Shown: positions 16,352-24,451 of the stretch, in pieces | Numbering within the stretch: position 1 is the stretch's first letter | Layout: every line of letters starts with the position of its first letter | Position numbers and translations under genes: made by a program | Notes under the pieces: model-generated | What the model saw: only the letters and a program-made list of their open reading frames with translations | What the model was told of the DNA's origin: nothing | The model's database searches: none | DNA from: Terrimesophilobacter sp964651535 | GTDB lineage: Bacteria; Actinomycetota; Actinomycetes; Actinomycetales; Microbacteriaceae | DNA: 64,000 nt | Direction: 5' to 3' | Assembly: GCA_964651535.1 (NCBI GenBank) | Contig: CAZYYE010000004.1 | Coordinates: forward strand, 59,029-123,028

Positions 16352-16975
16352 ATGACTCGTGAGCGCTGGATCGCCCTGTCCCGTTTCGGATTCGCCCTGC
16401 TCGGCCTGGTCGGTCTGACGGCGCAATACCTCTACAACGTCGCAACCATCCCCGACTACAAGCCGGCCAACTTCTTCAGTTTCTTCACGGTGGAGTCCAA
16501 CATCATCGCTGTCGTCGCGCTGTTCATCTCCGCCCTTTACGCGTGGCGGGGAAACCAGCCGCGTTGGATCTACTACCTCCGGGGTGCGGCAACCATCTAC
16601 ATGACCGTCACGGGAATCACGTACAGCCTGCTGCTGCGCAACGTGGAAGTCGACACGGCGGTGCCGTGGGTGAACCTCGTGCTGCACTACATCATCCCGA
16701 TCGTGATGATCGTGGACTGGCTCATCGACCTGCCGCCATTCCGCATCCGGGTGGGACAGGCCATGGTCTGGCTCCTGTATCCGGTTCTCTACCTTGCCTA
16801 CAGCCTCATCCGCGGACCGCTCGTCGACTGGTACCCCTACCCGTTCCTGGATCCGCGCCCTGAAGGGTACGTTCCGGTGATTGTGACGAGCATCGCGATC
16901 GCGATAGGAGCCCTCCTCCTCGCGCTCGTCATGTCCTGGACGACCCGCATTCGTATGCATTTCGAGAAGCAGTAG
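16352..16975 (+). CDS. Pr6Pr family membrane protein
   Basis: An integral membrane protein of 207 residues with about six hydrophobic segments (near residues 8-28, 42-65, 75-95, 104-125, 133-155 and 172-195). It matches the Pr6Pr family (related to eukaryotic FAR-17a/AIG1 proteins): FFSFFTVESNIIAVVALF at about residue 40 and a conserved histidine in VLHYIIPIVMIVDWL. Family members of eukaryotic origin hydrolyse fatty acid esters of hydroxy fatty acids; the bacterial role is unknown. It is a single gene with a leaderless promoter, convergent with the nuclease gene. Confidence 0.8.
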   Translation: MTRERWIALSRFGFALLGLVGLTAQYLYNVATIPDYKPANFFSFFTVESNIIAVVALFISALYAWRGNQPRWIYYLRGAATIYMTVTGITYSLLLRNVEVDTAVPWVNLVLHYIIPIVMIVDWLIDLPPFRIRVGQAMVWLLYPVLYLAYSLIRGPLVDWYPYPFLDPRPEGYVPVIVTSIAIAIGALLLALVMSWTTRIRMHFEKQ

Positions 16976-16995
16976 ATTCGAGTCGCAATCGGAGG

Positions 16996-17562
16996 TCAGC
17001 ACGTGCCCCACAGGCCCGCGTTGGCGTTTCGAGCCTCTCTCTCGGCAATGTCGAACTGCCGCCAGAACGTGTCGCTCGGCGCGATCCGCAGCGCGGTCGC
17101 GTACCCGTTCTCAACGAGGTCGAGATTCACGGATCGGCCATCCTCCGTCCACACGTACAGGAGGCTCCGACCGTACTGGTCGAACCGTTCCGCGTCAGAT
17201 TTGATCCACACGGCCGCGCCTTCCGGAACAAGCGCCCGAAGGTAGTCGCGCGCCTCAAGGCCGAAGCACTCGGCCGGAGGGCCGAGCTCCGGCGTATCGA
17301 TTCCGATGAGCCGCACCGTGATCTCGTCGATGCGCGCGGTGGTCCCCTCCGGTTGCAGGTACAGAGTGTCACCGTCGTGCACGTACGTCACGTGCGAGAG
17401 CGCGGCATCGGAGGGACGATCCAGTATCGCCTGCGCGGGTGCCGTGCCGCTCGCAACCGGATGATCCGAACCGTTGCCCGAGGAGGGGAGTTGGGAAATC
17501 AGCACGAGCGCGATGATTGCCACCATCGCGATCACGAGAGCGATCGCTGACAGTCTCCTCAT
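16996..17562 (-). CDS. Secreted thermonuclease-like (SNase) protein
   Basis: A staphylococcal-nuclease-fold protein of 188 residues that probably cuts DNA or RNA outside the cytoplasm. An N-terminal hydrophobic segment (about residues 2-22, LSAIALVIAMVAIIALVL) acts as signal or anchor. The nuclease domain follows from about 55: HDGDTL and VRLIGIDTPEL (calcium-binding Asp residues, catalytic Arg and Glu), FDQYGRSLLYVW (second catalytic Arg) and AEREARNANAGLWG. A disulphide between ECFG and the last cysteine (GTC) is possible. TACAGT six bases before ATG 17562 fixes the start. Confidence 0.85.
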   Translation of the reverse strand: MRRLSAIALVIAMVAIIALVLISQLPSSGNGSDHPVASGTAPAQAILDRPSDAALSHVTYVHDGDTLYLQPEGTTARIDEITVRLIGIDTPELGPPAECFGLEARDYLRALVPEGAAVWIKSDAERFDQYGRSLLYVWTEDGRSVNLDLVENGYATALRIAPSDTFWRQFDIAEREARNANAGLWGTC

Positions 17563-17568
17563 CGTCAC

Positions 17569-17574
17569 ACTGTA
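17569..17574 (-). promoter_or_regulatory. -10 box of the nuclease gene
   Basis: On the minus strand TACAGT is followed by GTGACG and the ATG at 17562, the fixed six-base leaderless spacing. Confidence 0.55.
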
Positions 17575-17623
17575 TCTAGAACCTCGGAATCGACCCCAGT
17601 TAGACTCAGGGTCGGGAGGCGTG

Positions 17624-18142
17624 ATGTCGGAGTCAGAGGGTGTGAGCAAGAGCTTCGATCCCCGATTCAGCCCTGCGTTTCAACCCGGGTATGATCCCCG
17701 CGTGCATCGGGAGGAGCCCCCGCGAAACCCGCTGAGGGACGAGCCGCGCTCGGAGCAGGCGCTTGCAGCCCACGAAGCCGACGGGGTTCCGATCTTCGCG
17801 GTAAGCGCGCCGGCGGATTTGACGGATGGTGCTGTCGGGAGCGCAGCGAGACACGATGCGGCCGGCGACGACGAGCTCGTTCCTCGAGAGTGGTGGCGGC
17901 GGGTGAACCCCTGGTATCTGCTGTTGTGGGCGCTGGGGGTCGCATTCATTGTCGCGGGTATCGTCGCCGCAGTGAGCGCCGTCGAGCTTCAGAATCCGGT
18001 GTTCCAGTCCCAGGAACAGAGCATGGTCTACTTTCTCCTCATGCAAATGACCATGCAGGGCGCCCCCATGTTCATTGCCCTGGGGGCCGCAACGCTCACC
18101 TCGACGGCCGTCATTCAGGCCGCGCGTTGGCAACGCCACTGA
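17624..18142 (+). CDS. Two-TM membrane protein with N-terminal SFDPRF...FQPGY motif
   Basis: Function unknown. The 172-residue protein carries SKSFDPRFSPAFQPGYDP at its N-terminus, nearly the same motif as the protein at 1382-1735. An acidic and proline-rich linker of about 75 residues follows, then RRVNPWYLLLWALG and a membrane segment, a glutamine-rich outer loop (FQSQEQSMVYFLLMQMTMQG) and a second membrane segment ending AARWQRH. GGGAGG lies upstream of ATG 17624. A GTG at 17642 gives the same start-to-motif distance as the paralogue and is a real alternative. The gene is divergent from the nuclease gene. Confidence 0.75.
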   Translation: MSESEGVSKSFDPRFSPAFQPGYDPRVHREEPPRNPLRDEPRSEQALAAHEADGVPIFAVSAPADLTDGAVGSAARHDAAGDDELVPREWWRRVNPWYLLLWALGVAFIVAGIVAAVSAVELQNPVFQSQEQSMVYFLLMQMTMQGAPMFIALGAATLTSTAVIQAARWQRH

Positions 18143-18160
18143 CGTGGCGGTTCGCCCCGA

Positions 18161-18796
18161 TTACAGCTGGGCGCGGATGAACGCGCCAAGTTCGGACAGT
18201 TCGGCATCGGACACCCCGTGGCCGAGTCCTTCGTATATGCGCTCCGTCAGCGTAGAGTGCGCCCCGAGCCACTCCTGCGTGTTGTCGATGAGGGATTCCG
18301 GGATCACAGCGTCGTTGGTCCCTCGGCCCCAGAACACGGGCGGCCGAAGTTCGGCGAGGCGCGCGTCGCCCGCATGATCGGAGGGAAAGACGAACCCGCT
18401 TAATTGCGCGACATAGCGGAATCGTTCGGGCTGTTCCCGCAGCAGCTCGAGGGCCATGGCTCCGCCCTGTGAGAGCCCAAGCATCCCGACACCGTTTGAC
18501 GTCGTCGAGTCGAGCCAATCGAGGAGCGCGCGCGTGGTTTGTCCGATGGCATCGAACCGTTCGTCGGCTGAAGTCGACGCCGTCGACTCCTGCACGGAGG
18601 GAAACCAGGAGAATCCCGCTCCCTCGGGGTGCGGCGCCCGAACGGATGCGATCACCGGATCGAGCGGCAACGACCGAGACAGCGCGAACATCTCGCCTTC
18701 ATGAGAGCCGTAGCCGTGGAGCAGGACGAGAAGGGGGCGGCCGGACCGCTCCCGTTCTGGCGCCGACCAGATCACGGCGTCCGCGTCAATGTTCAC
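18161..18796 (-). CDS. Phospholipase/carboxylesterase family alpha/beta hydrolase
   Basis: A cytoplasmic esterase of 211 residues. It shows LLVLLHGYGSHEGEMF (oxyanion region) near residue 25, the nucleophile elbow GLSQGGAM at about 112, an acid in GTNDAVIPESL and the catalytic histidine in GLGHGVSD. This is the YpfH/carboxylesterase 2 type. GTG 18796 is preferred: AAAGG sits six bases upstream and it gives the usual length, while longer frames run into the divergent NUDIX gene. The substrate is unknown. Confidence 0.83.
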   Translation of the reverse strand: MNIDADAVIWSAPERERSGRPLLVLLHGYGSHEGEMFALSRSLPLDPVIASVRAPHPEGAGFSWFPSVQESTASTSADERFDAIGQTTRALLDWLDSTTSNGVGMLGLSQGGAMALELLREQPERFRYVAQLSGFVFPSDHAGDARLAELRPPVFWGRGTNDAVIPESLIDNTQEWLGAHSTLTERIYEGLGHGVSDAELSELGAFIRAQL

Positions 18797-18860
18797 CTGG
18801 GAACCTTTCGTTCCGGCAATCCTTTCACCACGGTCGAGGTCGCGTGCGACACAATGGAGC

Positions 18861-19403
18861 ATGAGCTCCGTCGGAACCCCGGACCCCAATTCAGGCTGGT
18901 TGTCGGATGACGAGCTCACGAGCATCCGAATGCGCATGCCGCTCCTCTATGTCGAAGCGGTGCCGGTGCGCATCGACGGGCTCGGCCAGGTCGTCGAAGT
19001 GGGCGTGCTGTTGCGTGCGTCGCCGACCGGCGAGATGACGCGAACGCTCGTCTCCGGGCGGGTCATGTACGGGGAGACCCTGCGCGAAGCGCTGTTCCGG
19101 CACCTCGAGAAGGACCTGGGGCCGATGGCGTTTCCCCAGTTGCCGGCGAGCCCCGTGCCGTTCTCGGTGGCCGAGTATTTTCCGATGCCGGGAATCAGTG
19201 CGTTCACGGATGAGCGCCAGCATGCTGTGTCCCTTGCCTATGTGGTGCCCGTGACAGGTACGTGCGAGCCAAGGCAGGATGCCCTCGAGGTCACCTGGCT
19301 CACTCCGGAAGTTGCGGCGGGCGACGAACTCTCGCGAGAGATGGAGGGTGGACGCGGAACTCTCGTGCGCGCGGCACTGGCATCGGTTGGTTGCCTCCCG
19401 TAG
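18861..19403 (+). CDS. NUDIX-hydrolase-like protein of the DUF4916 family
   Basis: A 180-residue protein matching the actinobacterial DUF4916 family, which has a NUDIX fold but a poor Nudix box. Here the box region reads SGRVMYGETLREALFRHLEK and lacks the full REUXEE series, so pyrophosphohydrolase activity is doubtful. PVPFSVAEYFPMPG and DERQHAVSLAYVVPVTG are strongly conserved in the family. The start at ATG 18861 precedes GWLSDDELTSIRMRMPLLYVE, the normal family start; GGAG two bases upstream is a weak site. It is divergent from the esterase gene and convergent with an acetyltransferase gene. Confidence 0.8.
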   Translation: MSSVGTPDPNSGWLSDDELTSIRMRMPLLYVEAVPVRIDGLGQVVEVGVLLRASPTGEMTRTLVSGRVMYGETLREALFRHLEKDLGPMAFPQLPASPVPFSVAEYFPMPGISAFTDERQHAVSLAYVVPVTGTCEPRQDALEVTWLTPEVAAGDELSREMEGGRGTLVRAALASVGCLP

Positions 19404-19417
19404 CCGAGTCTCGAGCT

Positions 19418-19499
19418 CGCACCGGTATACCTGTTCAGTTGCGAGAAAGTGCCCTTCCTGACGACCGGGAAGGGCACGAACTCGCAACTCACCGGTGCG
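19418..19499. repeat. 82-base nested palindrome between convergent genes
   Basis: Three perfect inverted pairs are nested: CGCACCGGT (19418-19426) with ACCGGTGCG (19491-19499), AGTTGCGAG (19437-19445) with CTCGCAACT (19481-19489), and GTGCCCTTCC (19449-19458) with GGAAGGGCAC (19468-19477). It fills the gap between the convergent DUF4916 and GNAT genes. It could be a bidirectional terminator or a copy of a palindromic mobile repeat. Confidence 0.8.
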
Positions 19500-19505
19500 C
19501 GCCTT

Positions 19506-19988
19506 TCAGCGGGTCATGCGGATCTCGGTCACGCCCTCCCAATCGGTGTTCACTTTGCGGGCGCCGTCCGGTTCGAACCCGAGCGCGCGGTAGAAGTGCT
19601 GAGCTGGCACGTTGGATTCGACCACCCACACGGAGGCCGGGGCGTCGCCGAGCGCGGTGTCCACGAGTGCGGTGCCGATTCCCGCGCGCGAGTGCGCTTT
19701 GAGCAGGTGAATGGACCAAAGCTCGAGCGGCCTCGCCGGCTCGCTATCGCGCGGCGGGCCGGATGCGGCGAAGCCGACGACGACGCCGTCGACCAGGGCG
19801 ACCCACTGGCGTGCCGCGTTGGGCTCGCCCAAAATGCGCTTCCAGCGTCCAATCCGTTCCTCGTCAGACACGTTCGCGATCCACTCATCCGAGAGAATGC
19901 CGGCATAGGTTTCGCGCCACGCCTGCGCGTGCACGGGGCCGATGTGTTCGGCGTCGGCGAGTGTCGCGCGGCGGATCTTCTGGTTCAC
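19506..19988 (-). CDS. GNAT family N-acetyltransferase
   Basis: A 160-residue acetyl-CoA-dependent acyltransferase of unknown substrate. The acetyl-CoA binding motif A is at LELWSIHLLKAHSRAGIGTA (about residues 88-107), followed by VVESNVPAQHFYRALGFEPDG, the motif B segment. The N-terminus IRRATLADAEHIGPVHAQAW is typical. The GTG start at 19988 has TAGCCT exactly six bases upstream. Confidence 0.85.
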   Translation of the reverse strand: MNQKIRRATLADAEHIGPVHAQAWRETYAGILSDEWIANVSDEERIGRWKRILGEPNAARQWVALVDGVVVGFAASGPPRDSEPARPLELWSIHLLKAHSRAGIGTALVDTALGDAPASVWVVESNVPAQHFYRALGFEPDGARKVNTDWEGVTEIRMTR

Positions 19989-19994
19989 GATCCG

Positions 19995-20000
19995 AGGCTA
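19995..20000 (-). promoter_or_regulatory. -10 box of the GNAT gene
   Basis: TAGCCT on the minus strand, six bases before the GTG at 19988; no Shine-Dalgarno site. Confidence 0.5.
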
Positions 20001-20078
20001 CCCGAGGGGTCAGTAGTTGTCCTTCGTGGTGCTGGGAGCAGTTACTGACCCTTCGCGGGTAGCGGGGTCGACAGCGGT

Positions 20079-21599
20079 TCAGCCCTGGGCGCGGCGACCG
20101 GCGCGGCGCTGGCCGCCGCCCGACGAACCGGCGGGTGCCGAAGTCGAAGTGCTGTAGCTCGTGAAGCTGCGCTGCGGTGCGCCACCTGAGCTGCGACCGC
20201 CCTTGCGCGCGCCCTGCGGGGCACCGGATGCTGCCGGGCGCCCCGAGCGATCACGGCGCTGGCCGCCCGAGCGTCCACCTGAGGCGGATGCCCCAGCCGT
20301 GTGACCAGCGGATGCTCCTGCGTAACCGCCGCTGCGATTCGCGCGCTTGCGCTGCGCGTTCGCGCCCTGCGAGCGTCCGCCCTGGGACTGTCCGCGGACC
20401 GGCTTCGCCGCGCGCGGCGCCGGCGTGACGTAGGCCGCGACCTCGCCGATGAGGGCGAGAACTGCCGGCGACGATGCGGTGACGCGCTCCGGCGCCACGG
20501 TGATGGCGGCCTTGCGCAGGAGCGACGCGACATCCGAACGCTGCGCGGGAAGCACAACGGTCACGACGTCGCCCGCGCTGCCCGCGCGGGCCGTGCGGCC
20601 GCTGCGATGCAGGTACGCCTTGTGTTCGGCGGGCGGGTCGACGTGAACGACGAGCTCCACATTGCCGATGTCGATTCCGCGGGCGGCGACATCCGTGGCC
20701 ACGAGCACGCGGACATCTCCGGTGGAAAAAGCGGCGAGGTTGCGGTCGCGCTGCGGCTGCGACAGGTTTCCGTGCAGGTCGACGCTCGGGATTCCGGCGT
20801 CGATGAGCTGGCGCGCGAGCTTCTTCGCGTGGTGCTTCGTGCGCATGAACAGGATGCGGCGGCCCGTGCCGGAGGCAAGCGCGTGCACGAGGTCGCGCTT
20901 CGCGTCGACGCCGTCAATCTCGAACACGTGGTGCGTCATCGCTTCGACGTGGCTCGTGACGTCATCCACCGAGTGCAGGATCTCGTCGTGCAGGTAGCGG
21001 TTCACGAGCTTGTCGACGCCGTTGTCCAAGGTGGCGGAGAACAGCATCCGCTGGCCGCCATCCGGGGTCTTGTTCAGGATGCGCGTGACCGACGGCAGGA
21101 ATCCGAGGTCCGCCATGTGGTCGGCCTCGTCGAGCACCGTGATCTCGATCGCGTCGAGCGTGAGGAATTTCTGCTGCAGGAGGTCTTCGAGGCGGCCGGG
21201 GCAGGCGACGACGATGTCGACGCCGGCCTTGAGCGCTGCGACTTGCCGCTGCTGGGAGATGCCGCCGAAGATCGTGGTGACATTCATTCCGTACGCCTCC
21301 GCGAGCGGGGCGAGCGTTGCAGTGATCTGGGTGGCGAGTTCACGGGTCGGAGCGAGGATCAAACCGCGCGGCCGCCCGGACTGGCGGCGTCCGCCGTTGG
21401 AGAGCCTGGCAACCATGGGGATCGTGAAGGCGAGCGTCTTGCCGCTGCCGGTTTTGCCTCGGCCGAGAACGTCTCGTCCGCGCAGGGTGTCGGGGAGGGT
21501 GTCCTCCTGAATGGGGAAAGGGTTCGTGATGCCGGCCCGGTCGAGGGCGGCAACGAGGGGTGCGGGCACGCCGAGCGCGCCGAAGGTTGTTTCAGTCAT
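20079..21599 (-). CDS. DEAD-box RNA helicase
   Basis: An ATP-dependent RNA helicase of 506 residues, probably for ribosome assembly or mRNA remodelling. It shows the Q motif (ITNPFPIQEDTLP), motif I GRGKTGSGKT, motif Ia ILAPTRELATQ, motif II LDEADHMADLG, motif III FSATLD, and motifs V-VI ATDVAARGID and HRSGRTARAG. The last 130 residues are low-complexity, rich in Gly, Arg, Ser and Gln, a likely RNA-binding tail. The catalytic domain begins just after ATG 21599 (MTETTFGALGVPAPLVAALD), preferred over an ATG at 21629. A long 5' region separates it from the hut operon. Confidence 0.92.
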   Translation of the reverse strand: MTETTFGALGVPAPLVAALDRAGITNPFPIQEDTLPDTLRGRDVLGRGKTGSGKTLAFTIPMVARLSNGGRRQSGRPRGLILAPTRELATQITATLAPLAEAYGMNVTTIFGGISQQRQVAALKAGVDIVVACPGRLEDLLQQKFLTLDAIEITVLDEADHMADLGFLPSVTRILNKTPDGGQRMLFSATLDNGVDKLVNRYLHDEILHSVDDVTSHVEAMTHHVFEIDGVDAKRDLVHALASGTGRRILFMRTKHHAKKLARQLIDAGIPSVDLHGNLSQPQRDRNLAAFSTGDVRVLVATDVAARGIDIGNVELVVHVDPPAEHKAYLHRSGRTARAGSAGDVVTVVLPAQRSDVASLLRKAAITVAPERVTASSPAVLALIGEVAAYVTPAPRAAKPVRGQSQGGRSQGANAQRKRANRSGGYAGASAGHTAGASASGGRSGGQRRDRSGRPAASGAPQGARKGGRSSGGAPQRSFTSYSTSTSAPAGSSGGGQRRAGRRAQG

Positions 21600-21776
21600 G
21601 GATTGTTTCTGTACTAGGTGGGCAAACATGGCGATGGCCAGATTTGTTCGCCGCAGCAAAAGATCAGCCCGATGTGGGCGGTGATGCGTTCTACGACGCA
21701 GGGAACGCAGGAATTGCGCTCGCAAGTACTTTCACTGTAGCAGCAATGGCTGTTGTGCCGCCTGTGATTGGGCTGT
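21600..21776 (-). promoter_or_regulatory. Long 5' region of the helicase gene
   Basis: About 180 bases with no credible gene between the helicase ATG and the palindromic repeats after hutF. No convincing promoter is obvious and the ATG has no clear Shine-Dalgarno site. A structured leader, as in cold-induced helicase genes, is possible but not shown. Confidence 0.3.
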
Positions 21777-21857
21777 GTTCCCTTCGAGACGCGCTCCGCG
21801 CTCCTCAGGGAGCGACAGCAGAGCCCGTGCCCGCTCCCTGAGGCTCTCGAAGGGAGC
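21777..21857. repeat. Pair of REP-like palindromes
   Basis: Two units face each other. The first (21777-21814) begins GTTCCCTTCGAGAC and ends CTCAGGGAGCG. The second (21832-21857) reads GCTCCCTGAG, GCT, CTCGAAGGGAGC. Each folds on itself and they also pair with each other. The same unit occurs once after rpoC (61815-61853). The pair lies between the hutF stop and the helicase gene, where it could end hut transcription. Confidence 0.75.
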
Positions 21858-21881
21858 AACGATGAAACGTCGATCCCAAAG

Positions 21882-23231
21882 TCAGTCGAAGACGGCGTTG
21901 ATGGCCGACTCCAAAGCGGGCCCGACTGCATCCACGGTTCGATGCCGACCTTCGTCGACGACCAGCTCCCCGCCGACGATGACCGTGTCCACGTCGGAAT
22001 CGGTTGCCGCGAAAATCACGTGGGCGAGCGGGTCGCCGCCGCGCGCGCCAGCCGTGCGCGGTGAATCCAGAACCACTGTCACGAGATCAGCGAGAGCACC
22101 AACTTCGATGCGGCCGGCGTTCCAGCCGAGGGATGCCGCGCCCGATGACGTCATGGCGGCGGCGAGCTCGGTCACGCGGAAGTGTCCGCGCACGCCGGAG
22201 ATGAGGCGCTCGTCGAGCTCGATGGCGCGGACCTCCTCGAACAGGTCGATGGCCATGTGGGCGTCGCTGCCCACCACGATGGGGGAGCCGGCGGCGGCCA
22301 GACGCGAGGCCGGACCGACACCGTCGGCGAGATCCCGTTCGGTGGTGCAGCACATCGAGATCGTGGTGCCGCTGGACCCGAGCAGGCGGATGTCCTCCTC
22401 GGTGAGGTGCGTGGCGTGCACCGCGGTCGTGCGCCCGCCGAGCGCCCCCTCGGCCGCGAGCAACTGCGTGGGCGTGATCCCGAACGCTTCCAGGCTGGCC
22501 TCGTTCTCCGCGGGCTGCTCGGAGAGGTGCACGTGCAGGGGAAGTTTGCGGCTCGCGGCGTAGTCAGCAACGGGCGCGAGCGCGGCCCGCGGGACGGCGC
22601 GCACACTGTGGATTGCGGCGCCGACGCGCATCGTGTCGGTGTCCTTCAGCAGGTCGACCCTGGAAGCCCACGCCTCCCATGACCCGTCATCGAATCGGCG
22701 CTGAACGCCGTCGAGGGGCGCGCCGTGAACATCCGCCTGCAGGTAGCACGTGTCGATGAGGGTGATGCGCAGCCCCGCGTCGTTCGCGGCCCGCACGACC
22801 ACGTCGCCCAGCTCATTCGGGTTGGCGTATTTCTTGCCGCCCAGATCGTGGTGCAGGTAGAAGAACTCGCCTACCGACGTGATGCCGCTCAACGCCATTT
22901 CGGCATAGGTGGCGTGCGCGAGGGCGTACAGCGACTCCGGATCCAGCCGCTCGGCGACCCCGTACATGAGGGTGCGCCATGACCAGAAATCGGCCACTCC
23001 GCTCTGGCTGCGGCCCCGGATGGCGCGGTGGAACACGTGCGAGTGCGTGTTCGCCAGTCCCGGAAGTGTGAGGCCGCGCAACCGGTGCGCTCCGGCGGGC
23101 GCGTCGACGTTCGTCGACACCCTGGTGATGACACCATCCGCCACCTCGATGAGCACGTTAGCTGTCGGCTCGTCGCCGCCGAGCCAGGCCAGTTCCGCAT
23201 GGAACGCCGCATTCGCCTGCCGTGCACTCAC
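21882..23231 (-). CDS. hutF: Formimidoylglutamate deiminase
   Basis: Hydrolyses N-formimidoyl-L-glutamate to N-formyl-L-glutamate and ammonia in the five-step histidine pathway. The 449-residue amidohydrolase has the zinc-binding THSHVFHRAIRGR at about residue 62, HVHLSEQPAENEA (metal His, substrate-binding region), HATHLTEED and the catalytic GSDAHMAIDLFEE. The length and the HSH...LSEQ...SDAH pattern fit HutF rather than guanine deaminase. Its GTG start overlaps the hutI stop (GTGA). Last gene of the hutHUIF operon. Confidence 0.93.
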   Translation of the reverse strand: MSARQANAAFHAELAWLGGDEPTANVLIEVADGVITRVSTNVDAPAGAHRLRGLTLPGLANTHSHVFHRAIRGRSQSGVADFWSWRTLMYGVAERLDPESLYALAHATYAEMALSGITSVGEFFYLHHDLGGKKYANPNELGDVVVRAANDAGLRITLIDTCYLQADVHGAPLDGVQRRFDDGSWEAWASRVDLLKDTDTMRVGAAIHSVRAVPRAALAPVADYAASRKLPLHVHLSEQPAENEASLEAFGITPTQLLAAEGALGGRTTAVHATHLTEEDIRLLGSSGTTISMCCTTERDLADGVGPASRLAAAGSPIVVGSDAHMAIDLFEEVRAIELDERLISGVRGHFRVTELAAAMTSSGAASLGWNAGRIEVGALADLVTVVLDSPRTAGARGGDPLAHVIFAATDSDVDTVIVGGELVVDEGRHRTVDAVGPALESAINAVFD

Positions 23232-24451
23232 GTCAAAAACCCTTCTACGACGGCCCCTCGCGCGATGACGGTTGTCACCGCGTTGCGGCCGATCCGGTAC
23301 GCGACATCTTCGTGGCGTGCGACATCCAGAACGATCACGTCAGCCTGCATGCCCACTTTAAGTGATCCGACACTCTCCTGACGGCCGAGCGCCCGTGCCG
23401 AACCGTGCGTCGCCGCCCGCAGAGCCTGGGCAACGGACAGGCCTCCGGTGCGGCAGGCCATGGCCACTGCGAGCTGCATGTCGGTGACCCAGCAGCCGGG
23501 GCAGATATCCGTCGCGAGTGCAAGCTCCATGCCGGCGTCAATCACCCGGCGCGGATCCAGCGGGCGCGAATGGGCGACAGAGTATTCGAGGCACGGCATG
23601 TACACGCCCGCGATACCGGCGTCCCCGAGAGCGCGCAACTCCGCATCCTTCGTGAAGTTGAGGTGGTCGACGCTCACCGCCCCCAGCTCGATCGCGATGG
23701 CTGCTGCGCCGGTGTGGCCGTACGCATCCAGGTGCAGTTTCGGCTTGAGCCCTGCATCGAGGCCGGCCGAGAGGATGCGCGCCGTCTGCGCGAGGTCGAA
23801 ATATCCTTCGTCGCAATACACATCACAGAACTCGGCGAGGCCGCGCTCCGCAACCTCCGGAATGAGGTCGACCACCTCGTCGACGTAGCGGTCCTGCTCC
23901 ACATCCGCCGGGAACGCGTGGGCGCCAAGGTAGGTGGAGACGATGTCCGCGGGCATCGTTTTAGCCAGACGCTGGCTGGTTTCGAGCAGCCGCAGCTCGT
24001 GCTTCGAATCGAGGCCGTAGCCGCTCTTGCTCTCCAGCGTGGTCGTACCGCTGTTCACCATCTCGCGAACGCGAGCGGACGACTCCTGCAGCAGCTGCTC
24101 TGCCGTGGCAGCACGGGTGGTCGCGACTGTGCCGGTGATGCCGACCGGCACTCCGGCGGGAGGCGTCTGCCCGCTCACTTTCGCCGCGTATTCGTCGACG
24201 CGGCTGCCGCCGAACACCACGTGCGTGTGCGAGTCCACGAAGCCGGGCATGATCACGCCGCCCTGGGCGTCAATCACGCGGTCGGCGCGGTATCCGGACA
24301 CGTCGCCGACCGCGACAATGCGCCCACCGGAAATGGCGACCCCGCCGCCGGGGATGAGCCCGATGAGATCGGACGCATCCTCGGCGCAGGTCAGGAGTTC
24401 GGCGGCTCCCGTCACCACCAGATCAACGTGCGGCGATTTGCTCTCAGGCAT
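23228..24451 (-). CDS. hutI: Imidazolonepropionase
   Basis: Opens the imidazolone ring to give N-formimidoyl-L-glutamate. The 407-residue amidohydrolase has PGFVDSHTHVVFGGSR near residue 72 (metal histidines), ESKSGYGLD, LGAHAFP and GAVSVDHLNFT. The usual aspartate region is ATDICPGCW, where most family members have TDFNPGS, so this is a divergent clade. Its start overlaps the hutU stop by eight bases and its stop overlaps the hutF start. Operon order hutH-hutU-hutI-hutF. Confidence 0.92.
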   Translation of the reverse strand: MPESKSPHVDLVVTGAAELLTCAEDASDLIGLIPGGGVAISGGRIVAVGDVSGYRADRVIDAQGGVIMPGFVDSHTHVVFGGSRVDEYAAKVSGQTPPAGVPVGITGTVATTRAATAEQLLQESSARVREMVNSGTTTLESKSGYGLDSKHELRLLETSQRLAKTMPADIVSTYLGAHAFPADVEQDRYVDEVVDLIPEVAERGLAEFCDVYCDEGYFDLAQTARILSAGLDAGLKPKLHLDAYGHTGAAAIAIELGAVSVDHLNFTKDAELRALGDAGIAGVYMPCLEYSVAHSRPLDPRRVIDAGMELALATDICPGCWVTDMQLAVAMACRTGGLSVAQALRAATHGSARALGRQESVGSLKVGMQADVIVLDVARHEDVAYRIGRNAVTTVIARGAVVEGFLT

